Source: Sinotaia quadrata
Lineage: Eukaryota > Mollusca > Gastropoda > Architaenioglossa > Viviparidae
Length of the DNA stretch: 64,000 nucleotides
Direction of reading: 5' to 3'
Assembly: GCA_028829895.1 (NCBI GenBank)
Contig: CM054178.1
Coordinates: 19,299,501 to 19,363,500 of the forward strand
Of the stretch, positions 48,894 through 60,995 are shown in pieces. Within the stretch, counting starts at the first letter, position 1; every line of letters begins with the position of its first letter. Under the pieces are notes generated by a model. It was not told the DNA's origin and did not search any database. It was given only the letters and a program-made list of their open reading frames with translations. Position numbers and translations under genes: made by a program.

Positions 48894-49245
48894 CTAGACT
48901 CTACAGAAATAAACATTAAGTTGCAGCGAATACATTACAATCACGTAAGCCATTGCATATCAAAATGCTATTTGTATCTAAAAAAAATAATGTGCTTTTA
49001 TTATAAGCAGTCACAATGCACTTAGTATCATATTGTATTGTGCTAATCGGTATTATTATGTGCAGTTAAATTTGTAACTAAGTAACATTTTATATTTTGC
49101 ATTATTAATTAAATCTGCTATCGGCAATAACGTAAATACAATATCGCATTATTAAAATCATTCTGATATAATTAGCACTTAATTTACAATGAATGAAAAA
49201 TCACCTATAATTGTCATACTTCTTCACCTATCCAACGTTATCCTG

Positions 49246-49246
<1 letters not shown>

Positions 49247-49334
<88 letters not shown>

Positions 49335-49405
49335 TGTGTGTGTATGTGTGTGTGTGTGCATGTGTGTTTGTTCGTGCATGTGTGCGTGCGCGCGCGCGTG
49401 TATTC
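49247..49405. repeat. (TG)n/(CGTG)n microsatellite
   Basis: TG units, then about ten CGTG units, then TG with interruptions and a short CGCG run. Alternating purine-pyrimidine throughout. Confidence 0.96.
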
Positions 49406-49453
49406 ATATATATTAAAGCTTATGGTGAAATAAAAGGAATTTTAGATTAAACT

Positions 49454-50818
49454 TGATGCCAACGCCATATAATTAATGGCTATTATTATTATTTATTAAT
49501 TAATCATCCGTAACAAATTACAAGGAGGAGAATCTTAATTTATGTTATTAATAATATAATTCCATTGGTGGAAAAAATACTATGAATGATTACTTGACAT
49601 GAATATTTCCATGAAACCACATTTGAATAATTTTAGTACCTATACAGACTTAAATCATAATTCACAATTTAACAGAACAGTGTCAATACAAATCACAGGA
49701 TAGTTCTTATCAAAGAATAGAAAGGGGGTTATTAGAGATGAGCGATAACAGTATATACATAAGCTTGTCTAAGCGAAGCTGCAATAGCTTAATAAATTTA
49801 CAAGTTTATTCTTCGCTTTATTACTGTAAATTCCAGGTGTTTCTCTTCTCACATTGTAGAACACTGACTATCCACTATTCTATCGAGATCATCTGGTGCT
49901 CAGCTGTATTTGCTCCCTCTGGCAGAACAACAATTGTAGCAATTTCCTGTAATTTCCTTGTACCAGAAATTGCTCGATATTGTCAGCATACGTTGCCACC
50001 ATACATCAATGGCGTGCAGTGTATTCTTTACACTTACACACTGCAGTAAATGCTTATCGCGTCTACCAAGATCGTAACGGTTTATGATTAGTAAACCAGG
50101 AGTTTCAGATAAGAAAGGATTGGCAGCTTTTCCTTGTAAAGTATACAGGGAACAATGCTAAGTATCCTGTTATTCCTTTTTAACTCCATTTTCTCTTACA
50201 TTCATGTCTCAACTTACAGTTTCCCAACATTATTTATTAATCTGATACACATACGCACACAGCATAATAAATAAAGCATATTATTTATGAACAGGTTCAC
50301 TAGAAACAATGTCAAGTGTTTACCGTATTACATATAAGCATCATAGTTCGAAATTTATAGAAAAAATAGTCTTCTCACTAAATTCAACTCTATGTAAAAC
50401 ACAAGTATAACATATCAATAGCAAAAATGCAAAAAAAAAATCCATTCTCTCTCAATCACTCCATTAAATCACAATTAAGCTAACGGCTACTTTTCTTGAC
50501 CAGACTTCTTGCCACTCCAAATTCAAGTGATTAGAAAATATAATTCTCTACAACAGGTAATCTTTTGACCTCAGCCCATTTTCTGCTCTTATTCCCGTAA
50601 ATATTAACCATTGGTTAATAAAACATACTCTTCCAATTGGAACTGATGTGGGTTGCATCAGCATTTTCTAGCATATTCTCAACTCGAGTTCTTTACTCCT
50701 ACTCTGACTTTTACAAAAATACCATCATAAGGAGTACCCAAGGTCGGGTCACTTTGACAATTTAACAATTTATATAACAATTAAGTCTAGAAACAGGGAT
50801 AGTCAAATTTACTCCACC
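49454..50818 (-). mobile_element. LTR-like repeat, family A
   Basis: Begins TGATGCCAACGCCATATAAT and ends near GGGATAGTCAAATTTACTCC-ACC, with the family blocks in order. It ends about 55 bp from the splice donor of the D1 exon at 50875. Confidence 0.65.
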
Positions 50819-50874
50819 CCCAAACCAACCACAGGAGAGTAACAGTATGTTTGCAGTATGACCGTAACTTACAC

Positions 50875-51001
50875 CTACGTTCTTGATTTCGAAGGTTCTG
50901 ATGACGTAATGAGCTCTGTGCTGCTCATTCAAACTTTTCACTTCAATGGGGCCGTACATTTGAGTTGCTCCCTCTATAGGCCAGTACTCATGACACTTAG
51001 C
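50875..51001 (-). CDS. Gene B exon: PTP D1, central segment
   Basis: 127-bp exon, acceptor gaacag, donor GTAG|gtgtaa, phase 0 to 1. It encodes AKCHEYWPIEGATQMYGPIE, then a strand ending HYVIRTFEIKN. This matches the KCxxYWP segment of receptor PTP D1 domains. An LTR-like repeat ends about 55 bp beyond its donor. Confidence 0.93.
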
Positions 51002-51871
51002 CTGTTCATACAGAAAGCGAAAGTTTATGCATACTAATTTTATCAGTGTATAAACGTAATGATAATTATTAAAATTAATGAGAGTGCACGAATGAAATAG
51101 AAAGTCACAATTTTGATAAAAGTAATTTCAATGTTAAATGCATGCATGCAAACACATATTTACAATGAATGTAATGCATCTGTCATACATTCACACACAT
51201 CAAAAGCAAACTGACAATACAGTGTGAAAAAGCAATGTTATTTCTTAAAAGTATATATTCAGTGTTCTACATCTTTTCATTTAACTAATTTCACTCTCGC
51301 AAATGCAATGGATATTAAGACACTACACAACCCCCGCTAATCATTCTTTCAATTCAACGGTGACTTATGTAATATATTCGACACAGGAACAAATTACATC
51401 ACAGCTTACATTGAAATTAAATAAAAGTTTAAAGGGTCGTCTCCCTTTCCACTGTAATATATATTAAAGCAGCGGAGCTTCATTCTTCTATTATGAATTC
51501 ACAGATAGGAAAATGATATTGAATTTCAATCGTGTCGGTAAAAACTTTTCAAAATGTCAGTTATTGTACTGTTCCTTTTCAGCGTACCAAATTTGATGTT
51601 GTCTACAATATAAAATATGAGTTACTTATGTAAACGGCACTTAGTAGGAGATTGTCATACCATGTAAGATAACGCGGCACACGAAAAACAAAATACCCTT
51701 AAGCAGAAAGAGAAAACTGTCTTTATTCTATGACACACATTGAGCGGCATAGAGAAAAGACCGAAAAGGAAATGCTGATTTACATGGTAGAGTATCGATT
51801 TATATGAATTTGAATAATACTTGTACCTGTTCAAAGAGAAACATAAACTAGATAGATGTAGAACGAATTAC

Positions 51872-51969
51872 CTTTGTGTTTTCCAGTACGTTCGTTAGCA
51901 TGACTATATAGCGCACACGTTCTTGCCAAACCATTCGCCAAAAGTCCGTCAAGGTGTTGTTCTTGGGAC
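51872..51969 (-). CDS. Gene B exon: PTP D1, DFWRMVW motif
   Basis: 98-bp exon, acceptor ctgcag, donor gtaatt, phase 1 to 0. It encodes PKNNTLTDFWRMVWQERVRY and then IVMLTNVLENTK, the DFWRM(I/V)W core helix and the following strand of a PTP domain. The canonical GPLPxT lead-in is changed to GPKNNT. Confidence 0.94.
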
Positions 51970-52260
51970 CTGCAGAAAAATAATGTATAATTATGAATAC
52001 CCACGATTACAGTGCTAAATATTGAAGTTGAAATTCTGTTTATTTAGAACAAACTTTTCTAACGATCTGCATTTACCCTGTAAATATTAAAAATAATATA
52101 TTGTGTGAAATGTGTTTAGTAGGTATTAAAAATTTAACACAATTAGGTTGTTAGAAGGAGTCTTCGTTGTTAATAAATGTGACAGGAAAGCCACTTAGTT
52201 AATGGATATTATTATTAATAATTAGTGATTGATCCAAACTAATTACAAATGATGGATATA

Positions 52261-53140
52261 TGTGACACCAACGCCACTTATTCAATGGATATTATTATTA
52301 TTATTAATGATTAATTAATTAACCATCCAAACAAGTGATCAATCTTCATTTATTTCATTAATGATACTCAAATGACACCACTCGTCTCCCTCACTTGGCG
52401 GATAAACAAGCGCTGTAAACGTTTACACTCTTCCACAATATAAAACAACATTTACTGTTACATGTTTCCGTGAGTAGGAAAACTTCTTACTATAGGAGAA
52501 GACAGACCTGCCTTACTCTATCTTTAGTGAGCCCCCATCTACCAACTTTCTTCTCTAACATAACGTTATCAATATGCATTAGACGATCAATAAGCTTAGT
52601 AATGAAGTTATAAATAAACAATCAAATAAATATCCATTGTTTACACAGTCTTTATCCAGAAAATACAATTCATCAGTATGTCAATACAAATCATAGGATA
52701 CACTTATCAGAGAACAGAACTAGAGTTATTAGTGATAAGTGATGATAATTGTGCATAACTTTGTTTCCTGCTGTTTCATTCATCTTACTATGCGCTTTTG
52801 CAACAAACACACAAATTATTTTATAGACAGCAGTTATTACGTCAGCTCCGTGTTCCCCACTTTCACATTGAAAACACTGTTCTGCTATTTAGAGTTCACC
52901 TGAGTGCTTCTTTTGACAGTGTCTACTACTCGAAACAGAACAATAAATGTAGCAATGTCCAACAACTTCTCCACACTAGAAATTGTTCAGGTAGTCAGTG
53001 TATCAGCAGTGTGTAGTGTGTTCGTACACTTACACAATGCTCCACACTTTTACCACTGTTGTTCATAGCTGTTTACAAGCAATAAGGCAGGAGGTTGAAA
53101 ACACATTTTGAAATGAAAACAGAAAAGGCTACGCGTCTCT

Positions 53141-53175
<35 letters not shown>

Positions 53176-53768
53176 AAAACAACAACAACAACAAAAAACA
53201 ATCAGAGAACAAACGCTCATCTTCCACTTTATCGCTTTATAAATCCATTCTTTCTTACATTCTAATCTCAACAGTTTACTGCAATTGTATTTATTTGCCC
53301 AATATATGCACACAGCATAGTAAATACAACAATGTCAAGTGTTTAGTTCAAACAATTGTAGAAAAGTTAACTCAAATAATACATCTCTACATAAAACACG
53401 ATTATAATATCAATAGCAAAAAATCCATCCTCTCACAACCAGTTAGTTTAACTCACTACCAAGCTAATGACCTCCTTTCATGACTGGACTTCTTGCCACT
53501 CCAAATTGAAATTGATTAGACAGTGGATTTATCTAAAGCAAGTAATCCTTTCAATCTTAAACCATTGACTGGTCTACTCACTGATTTGCATTACATCAAC
53601 ACATTCTAGTACATTCTTGCCTCTTGCTTTTATTTCAACTCAGATATTTTCAAAAATACCTTCATATGAAGTGCCCAAAGTCGGGTTACTCTGACAATTT
53701 AACAATTAAAATTGTAAAATAGGGATAGGCAAATTTGTAATAGGGATAGGCAAATTTGTTCCTCCACA
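52261..53768 (-). mobile_element. Solo-LTR-like repeat, family A, with 5-bp TSD
   Basis: 1508 bp beginning TGTGACACCAACGCCACTTA and ending CTCCACA, flanked by a perfect 5-bp direct repeat ATATA (52256-52260, 53769-53773). TG...CA ends, a 5-bp duplication, about 1.5 kb and no open frame fit a solo LTR of a retrotransposon. It lies in a gene B intron. It contains an A29 run at 53143-53171. An 83-bp piece of an older copy precedes it (52178-52260). Confidence 0.8.
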
Positions 53769-54712
53769 ATATATACCATTTTAGGAAAGCTGCTACATAA
53801 TTCTTAAATGATGTGAGTAATCATTTCAAAACTTTCAAGACATTTTATAGACGTAATCCCCAATAGGTTAGTCTAATTCCGAGGAATGCAATGGTCACTT
53901 CTTTCAAAATGTCTCCTTATATGAAGGGCAGAATTATAACTGTACTTGAAAACTACACGGAATAAATAGGTAATTTATTTATCGAGATAGATAAAGTGTC
54001 ATTGCTCCTGATAAAACATTTCTGGTAACAATTTATAGAGAAGAGAAAATGAATATCGTTCAAAGCAATTACATACACGACTTATAATTTTCGTCAAAAA
54101 TGAATAACAATATTGTAGAGTCGTCTTAACAATATAGGCAATGGAACAGCAGATACACACACATCCATAAATAAAAAAAATATAATATATATATGTCATC
54201 AATGGTTTAATCATTTTAAAGTTATATTATGAATAAGTAAATAAATCGTAAACAATTCACATAAATATTTTTATTTTACTCAAATTTTATTTATTTAGTA
54301 TTGTGTCAAGTTGTTCTCAAACAGATTGGTAATCTACAGTTCATTATAATAGTAAATTATCTCACTGAAAAAATAAGCATTAGTTTTATATCAATATAAT
54401 CTAAAACAGTCATATACATGTTAAATGCATATAGTTTGCTAAGATAAAAATGTATAAAATACACAATAAAACATATATTATTTATAATTATGACGTTTTC
54501 CTGTACAAATTAACTACAAATGGATTCACTTAATTAGTTACGACTATGTTTGTACGTTTCAGTTTTGTAGGTTTCCATCATATACAGCTCTTTATCACAG
54601 GGCAATTATTTTCCTGGCCAGGTATCCATACAATTAGATATATAAGTTTTACTGTGTTCACTAATTGTTTGTGCTTTAATGTATGCAATTAATCTTTATG
54701 TAATATTCTTAC

Positions 54713-54746
54713 CTTGTGCGGCTATGTAGGTCTTGCCCTTGTATCC
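54713..54746 (-). CDS. Gene B micro-exon: PTP D1, YIAAQG
   Basis: 34-bp exon on the minus strand, acceptor tttaag, donor gtaaga. It encodes GYKGKTYIAAQ and the first base of a Gly codon completed by the next exon, giving YIAAQGP, a canonical PTP motif. It was found by asking what must join the exons at 55719 and 51872; phases 0 and 1 fit exactly. Confidence 0.92.
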
Positions 54747-54957
54747 CTTAAAAGTAAATGTTAATAGGTTTTAAAGAATATCATTTATTAAGTATTAACA
54801 TCTTGCAAATAGTGTAACTTAAAGTACGATGATAATGAAAGTACGATAATCTAATCCACCATATAATATTTGCAATTATACACATAATGAGACAAATTAT
54901 ATTTTTTTCTCAAGTTAACCGATCCATCTAAATGTCTATCGATAGGTCTATCTACAT

Positions 54958-54970
54958 GTCGATCTATATG

Positions 54971-55056
<86 letters not shown>

Positions 55057-55078
55057 CGTCTATCTATATATCTATCCG

Positions 55079-55118
<40 letters not shown>

Positions 55119-55168
55119 ACTATCTATCTGTCTATCTATCTATCTATCTATCTATCTATTTATCTATC
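54958..55168. repeat. (TATC)n microsatellite
   Basis: About 210 bp of TATC units with a few changes, about 210 bp upstream of the 34-bp micro-exon. Confidence 0.97.
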
Positions 55169-55718
55169 TCGAGGTAGCAATGAAATTTAGTCCTCAGCAT
55201 ACTAATCTATAGTAAATTATATTTTAAAGTATAGTAAATTTTATTATAGAATATTTCCTGACTTGACCACATCTATCATAACCCCTAATCTTGATCCTGC
55301 ATGTCGGCCATTTTACTATCTAATGACCATCATTGCTATTAGAAGGGAACACTCCACACCACAAACTACTGTTCCATAATATCTAAATATAGTTAAGAAT
55401 TTCTATAAGTTCCATAAATTAAGAGCTAATATTAAGTTTACATGTGGTGTTCCAGCTTTAACTGGCACTCCACCAAAGAACGTGTTAGAAATTGAACACT
55501 ACTTATCGTCATTACTTTTATTTTTGCATGCTTGTATCTTAACACTTTGTTCAGGTTGTTATGCAGAGAAATCGATTTTAATCAACATGGAATATAATAT
55601 TATAAGAAGGAAATTGTAAATGTACATAAACAAAATACTCTGGGGAACCTATTTGTTCAATGAATGTATTTCCTATTAAGAAACTAAAATTTAAGTGACG
55701 TGCTAATTGCACACCTAC

Positions 55719-55792
55719 CTGGATATAACTAGCGTTTATGTAATCGGAGTCGTTGTCGCTTGCACGTTCTAAAATCACCCTTGTACTGTCAT
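55719..55792 (-). CDS. Gene B exon: PTP D1, DYINASYI motif
   Basis: 74-bp exon, acceptor cttccag, donor CAG|gtaggt, phase 1 to 0. It encodes DSTRVILERASDNDSDYINA then SYIQ, the highly conserved N-terminal motif of PTP domains. It has exactly the same length and phases as its D2 counterpart at 44995-45068, which shows that D1 and D2 share an ancestral exon structure. Confidence 0.94.
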
Positions 55793-56152
55793 CTGGAAGG
55801 CAAATATCAACAGTGTAATTACGGAAAGATTACTTATTGTTACTAACGTTTTGCATTGATTTTTATAAAAGTGTATATTCCAGTTATATCCTTATATTAA
55901 TAATATCTGCTCCTTTTACTTAGCAAATATTTCAATGATGTATGAATGACAGCAACTGAATACAAATGAATATCACAGCCAACTCTCCAAAGTTGGGATT
56001 GAATTACAGTGTCTAGAGTTTCTATGATAATTTGTTTTCTGTATTTAAATAAGGTCATCCTATACAATGAATTAGAGAAGCAATGCAACATTGTGTGCAT
56101 GCAAATAGGTTTTCGTAAATCGGAATTGTTGCAACTCGTAATAAGTACTAAC

Positions 56153-56240
56153 ACGGCAGAATGCTGTTAAAACGATTTTTGTAGTAGTTCTCTTTCTTTT
56201 GCCCATTCTCCTGATTGTGCAACATCTTAGTAGGAAGGTT
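56153..56240 (-). CDS. Gene B exon: PTP D1 phosphotyrosine-recognition loop
   Basis: 88-bp exon, acceptor gtttcag, donor CCGT|gttagt, phase 0 to 1. It reads NLPTKMLHNQENGQKKENYY and then KNRFNSILP; with the next exon this becomes ILPYDSTRVIL, the classic start of a PTP catalytic domain. The KNRY motif that stacks on the substrate phosphotyrosine is KNRF here. It has no in-frame ATG and was placed by domain similarity and phase. Of two overlapping GT donors only the downstream one keeps frame. Confidence 0.88.
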
Positions 56241-56390
56241 CTGAAACAAATTGCAAAATGACAATCATTAGAGAAAATTAAATGTCTTCTAAACATTTAA
56301 ACCTTACTAGAGGAAAATTGCATGTATATCATGCTATTCTCCAACATACTTATTGTACATTAATCTCCTTTAAGCTAAATGCCTGCATAT

Positions 56391-56392
<2 letters not shown>

Positions 56393-56483
<91 letters not shown>
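56393..56483. repeat. (CT)n microsatellite
   Basis: About 45 CT units, 150 bp past the donor of exon 56633 and 150 bp upstream of exon 56153 on the transcribed strand, where it reads (GA)n. Confidence 0.97.
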
Positions 56484-56484
<1 letters not shown>

Positions 56485-56632
56485 AACATACATGTCACAT
56501 AGGAAGTTAAATTAAATGTCAGTAAATATTTTCTATTGACCGACTTTTATTTCATTATCTGAAAAATCACAAACAAACATACTCAAAAATACTTGATCAC
56601 ATATCAAATGGGATAACTATAAAGCAACGTAC

Positions 56633-57075
56633 TGAAAACTCTACGTCAAAGGTGTGAGCTTTGATTTGTTCAAGAAGATACTTCTTCAGTGCACTGATAG
56701 GAACGGCAGCTGGGTTATAAAGAAAACTGGTCGCATCATTAGCATACACATTGTTATCGTCCTCAATGTCTGACACCTCATCATCGTCTCTTTCGGTATC
56801 CGTTTCCGAATATTCCCTTTTCATCACTGTCTTAGATCCCATCGGGCCTTGACTCTCTCCATTACTGGGCGGCAGTGACTGGTTTATCTTCCCTTCTACG
56901 TGATTCTGACGTCCCCCGTTTGCATCGTTCCTCTGGTCATTGCTATTTTTACATCGGACAACTTCAACAGTTGTGACTACATTTTCGTAAATGGCTTCGT
57001 TATCTCTAGATGGTGAGAATGCCTGACCTTTGACTTGAGGTTTGACAGCAACTTTAGGCTTTGCGCTGTCTATCG
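56633..57075 (-). CDS. Gene B exon: cytoplasmic linker and start of PTP D1
   Basis: The longest exon (443 bp, 147 complete codons), acceptor atatag, donor TCA|gtacgt, phase 1 to 0. The first two thirds are disordered-looking, with a strongly acidic patch (TDTERDDDEVSDIEDDN). Two YxN motifs are visible, IYENVV and VYANDA, each a possible SH2-adaptor (Grb2-type) docking site if phosphorylated. The end reads PISALKKYLLEQIKAHTFD, which matches the helix that precedes a receptor phosphatase D1 domain, and the join to the next exon gives VEFSNLPT. Confidence 0.9.
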
Positions 57076-57284
57076 CTATATATCAGATAAAAAGATAAGA
57101 AATAAACAGTTCATGTATGTTAGTTATGAATGTGCAATTAGCTGTTAAATGAATGGAATGAATTACAACTATGGCATTACATGGATTTCATTTAAATAAG
57201 AGTAAAACACTGATAAAGCTTAGTGAAGACTGGCGAAATGCAGAAGTTAGCGTATTCGTCCTAAATGTGTGTAGGATGTGTCTA

Positions 57285-57700
<416 letters not shown>

Positions 57701-57868
57701 CACATACCTTTCTATATGTGTGAATACTAACCAAGCGTGACTATTTCCCAAACTGTACGTCAGTATAGTAAACGTATTATTTGTTAAAATTAGATCTATC
57801 GATAACAGCTCGACAGTCTTTGTAGAGGTAAACTTTTGATTAACAACCTTATCAATTGAAATTCTTAC

Positions 57869-57993
57869 CGGAAGTTGATAACTTGAGAATGGGGTCATGG
57901 ACCTCACTATTGATGGTCGTATTGTCATTATGTTGTGCATTAGTATCACGTGATTCATTAGCATGTTCATTGCTCTGAACACTCTTTCGCCTC
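57869..57993 (-). CDS. Gene B exon: juxtamembrane cytoplasmic segment
   Basis: 125-bp exon between a ttaacag acceptor and a gtaaga donor. It begins with RRKSVQSNEHAN, giving the positive cytoplasmic flank of the membrane span, and continues with a polar Asn/Thr/His-rich low-complexity stretch without a recognisable domain. Phases (2 in, 1 out) agree with both neighbours. The join to the next exon reads TSAIDSAKPK. Confidence 0.88.
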
Positions 57994-58845
57994 CTGTTAA
58001 GTATTAGAAATAAGAAAAACCGCAAACACGAATGATAATTGCATCTACCACTTTTCATAACAAAGCTAAATTTTTATATCCTTCATTACCACCTTGCGTG
58101 ATGAATTCCAACGTGAAATTTCATAATACATAATACTAGCGTTTGCTCACAGCTTCGCTCATGATATTTATGTAGGCTGTTAACTATATATTTTGTGCTA
58201 ATTTGCGATTTGATTCTGTGATTCTTTGCATACAATATTGTGAGTCCTGTTATTTGCGGCGAAAACCAAGAGACTGTTACTGCCTGGAACTCATAATATA
58301 CAGACGTCCATATGAGAAAGGGCTAGAACGAAGATTCACACTTGTGGTCCACATCATCTGTCCTTACTGCCTTGGTGAATTTAATTTTGATCTTTTTTCG
58401 GAGAGGCATTGTAAACTAAGTTCTAATTATACAGCGTAAAGCAACTCGAAAAAGTCCAGTATATAGTATTTACTATAACATATGATCTAATACCAGAAAA
58501 TATCCAGTATACAGTATTTGTTACATCCTCTTTGTCTGCTGTGCATGGAAGTCATGGTGGTCACAGCCATGTATAAGCCAAGGCCTGTTAACATGCACTT
58601 TACTTTCAGGGCCACTTATGAGAGGCCTCCATGCGTGCACTTTATTTTTAATGAACATGATGAGCTACTGATGAGCGTTCTTGTAGTGTGATGCTATATT
58701 ACCTCTCTTAATTGCAGGGCCCTAAGTTATACAACAGAAAAAGAATCCGATAAAAGGATATATAAGGATATATTTGATGGCATAAACATATCTTTGATAA
58801 AATGTACATTAGATAAGATGATCAGAACCAAACCGAATATCTTAC

Positions 58846-58966
58846 TTTAAGACGACGATGATGACAATTGAAATTATGGTGAGCACCACGACAACTGCTA
58901 CAATTGGTCCTACAATGGCTCCTATATTATCGCCCTTTTCCTCTACGACTACTTTGGAATCAATTA
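58846..58966 (-). CDS. Gene B exon: transmembrane segment
   Basis: 121-bp exon with a cctgcag acceptor and a gtaaga donor, phase 1 to 2. After an acidic stalk (VVVEEKGDN) it encodes about 25 hydrophobic residues starting at IGAIVGPIVAVVVV and ending at VVLK; the basic RRK stop-transfer residues come from the next exon. It follows the last EGF module and precedes intracellular exons, so the protein is a type I membrane protein with outside EGF repeats and inside phosphatase domains. Confidence 0.93.
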
Positions 58967-60273
58967 CTGCAGGAAAAACAAAATGATTTATTTAAAATAC
59001 TAACAAACAAATAGAAAAAGTGTAGAGTAGCCAGAAGAAAAGCATTAAATAAATATAGAAAAATAAAATTATTTTTAAAAATTATTTACGCTCTTATATT
59101 TCACTCCTGATGAACCCACCAGCAATTGTACTAAACCTAATAATATCTTACGCTTATAAGATACATAATTCTTTTCCTTTATCTCTGATATTAAACTTTG
59201 ATATTAAGCTAGACACCATATCGACCCTATGCTAAATTTATTTTTATTTCAGTTAGACATTTGTGTTATAATTTGCTTACTTTTACGCTATAATTGTTTG
59301 CTGACTGTTACTGCTTAGCGTAAAAATTGTAATGTCTTTCGGGAGGATTGTGTATCCATGCTCTTTGATTTATTGTGTGTGTATGTTTTGTTAGTGTAAG
59401 ATATATCCAGCAGTATTCGTTTTTTTTAACGTGTTATGTGTTCTATGGCAGAATCCACATTCACTCTGTATTCCTCCTAATATCACAATGTTGCCTCTTA
59501 TGACATCGATTCGTCTATTCATTTGTACTGTGAAAGTGTCTATGTGCGTAATAAAAGCAGAAAAAGCTAATGAAAATATCATCCAGTGTTTATGTTGTGT
59601 TTATACTATAATGTCCAAAGCTAATGGCACGCTTGGAGAAATCATATCATGAAACACATTGGACATTCATGGCTTTCTTTTTCCAAGACTGTGAAAAAGC
59701 TTTAAAAAATGTCTATTAAGTATGTACAGAAGAGCGCGAAAGTGAAAGTGGATTTGTTCATTGCGACGTATAGTGCTATATTATATGCGATATTGATTAA
59801 CTAATAGCATTTGCAAAATGAAACTTAACGAACGCAGTTAAGAAGCGAATGAATGAGACAATTAAAACTATATATAATTAAGTCTACGAATTTAACAATT
59901 AAAGAGGGAAACAATGAAACAAATAGAAAAATGAAGGAATTGAAATTATGAAACAATTGTCAATGTAACCAGTTAATCAATTCAGCAAAAAATAAATAGA
60001 TAAAATATAGTCTAAAAGTGTGATTACAAATATAACGTTTCAGTGTTAACAATCATAAAATTTCCTAGCATTTAACATTATTAATAATTAATGAAAAATG
60101 TAACGAACAACATATTCTAATTCCTAAATGCAATATTATTCACCCTCCCACCCCATCTCGACTTTGACATGTTCATTGTAATATCGCAAAGTAATATGTA
60201 TGAGTGCTACGAATAGAAAGAAAATTTAGTTGTAGATTTACATTGTCCGTTAACCACATTCGTTCCAACTTGC
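58967..60273. other. Gene B intron with GC donor
   Basis: Intron between the last EGF exon and the transmembrane exon: GC at the 5' end, AG at the 3' end. No mobile element recognised. Confidence 0.6.
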
Positions 60274-60408
60274 CTTCTTGACAAAATGGCGTTCGAAATC
60301 CTGGCAAACACGAACGACACTCTCCGTTCTCTGCATTACAGGTACTATTGTCCCCGCATTTTCCGCATTCCTTCGTACAATTCTCGCCATAGGTTCCGTT
60401 CTCGCACA
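60274..60408 (-). CDS. Gene B exon: last EGF-like repeat, GC splice donor
   Basis: Extracellular EGF-like module next to the membrane, 135 bp, phase 1-1. It reads CENGTYGENCTKECGKC, then CNAENGEC, then CRSCLPGFRTPFC. The acceptor is gtgtag. The donor is AAG|gcaagt, a GC-AG splice site that matches the strong consensus for such sites; the nearest GT would break the 135-bp length and the phase shared by the sister exons. The acceptor side abuts a 35-bp tandem repeat (60409-60605). The following exon begins in matching phase and codes for the membrane span. It is closest to the gene A exon at 4452-4586. Confidence 0.9.
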
Positions 60409-60605
60409 CTACACAGTTTATAGGCGAATTTGCAACATGAAAGTTACACAGTTCATAGACGAATTGACAACATGAAAGTTACACAGTTCATAGACGAATT
60501 GACAACATGAAAGTTACACAGTTCATAGACGAATTGACAACATGAAAACTACACAGTTCAAAGACGAAATTGCAACATGAAAGCTACACAGTTCATAGAA
60601 GAATT
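60409..60605. repeat. 35-bp tandem repeat at a splice acceptor
   Basis: About 5.5 units of GTTACACAGTTCATAGACGA plus ATTGACAACATGAAA. The first unit includes the acceptor (gaactgtgtag type on the transcribed strand) of the last EGF exon of gene B. In most units the AG is changed to AAC, but two later units (near 60548 and 60583) keep TAG. Confidence 0.93.
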
Positions 60606-60857
60606 TGCAACGTGAAAACACACGAGTATAACTGTGAACCATAATTACAATTTCCTACTGACATTCTGTTCAAACACATTTAATACTTTTCGAGACACTT
60701 CGTATTCCTCATCAATAAAGTTCTTAAAATTATACTCTAACTTTCGAGATAATACTTATAGCCACGCAATAATAGTTTCTAAAAGTAACATAAGTAAATA
60801 TGTTTCTTATATAATTTAATTAAGATTAGTTCTTTCTAAAGAATGAAAGTTATTTAC

Positions 60858-60995
60858 CTCTGTCACAATTTTCAGTCAACCACCCTGGTGCACACCCGTT
60901 AACACATTTTCCGTTTGTGGCATTGCATGTTTCTCCATCCTTACAATGGCCGCATGTTTGGCCACAGTTATACCCATAACTTCCGTTCTGGCATT
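60858..60995 (-). CDS. Gene B exon: EGF-like repeat (GCAPGW type)
   Basis: Extracellular EGF-like module, 138 bp, phase 1-1, with a tgcag acceptor and a gtaaat donor. It reads CQNGSYGYNCGQTCGHC, then CKDGETCNATNGKC, then GCAPGWLTENC. The GCAPGW block is shared with the gene A exon at 6137-6271, so the two are likely positional counterparts in sister genes. The cysteine pattern is complete. Role in ligand binding or spacing is inferred from the family only. Confidence 0.92.

Noticed and set aside
48752..48905. Upstream acceptor CTGTAG adding SL before ETRCVEQ
   Set aside because: The phase would not match the previous exon; the TCTAG acceptor does.
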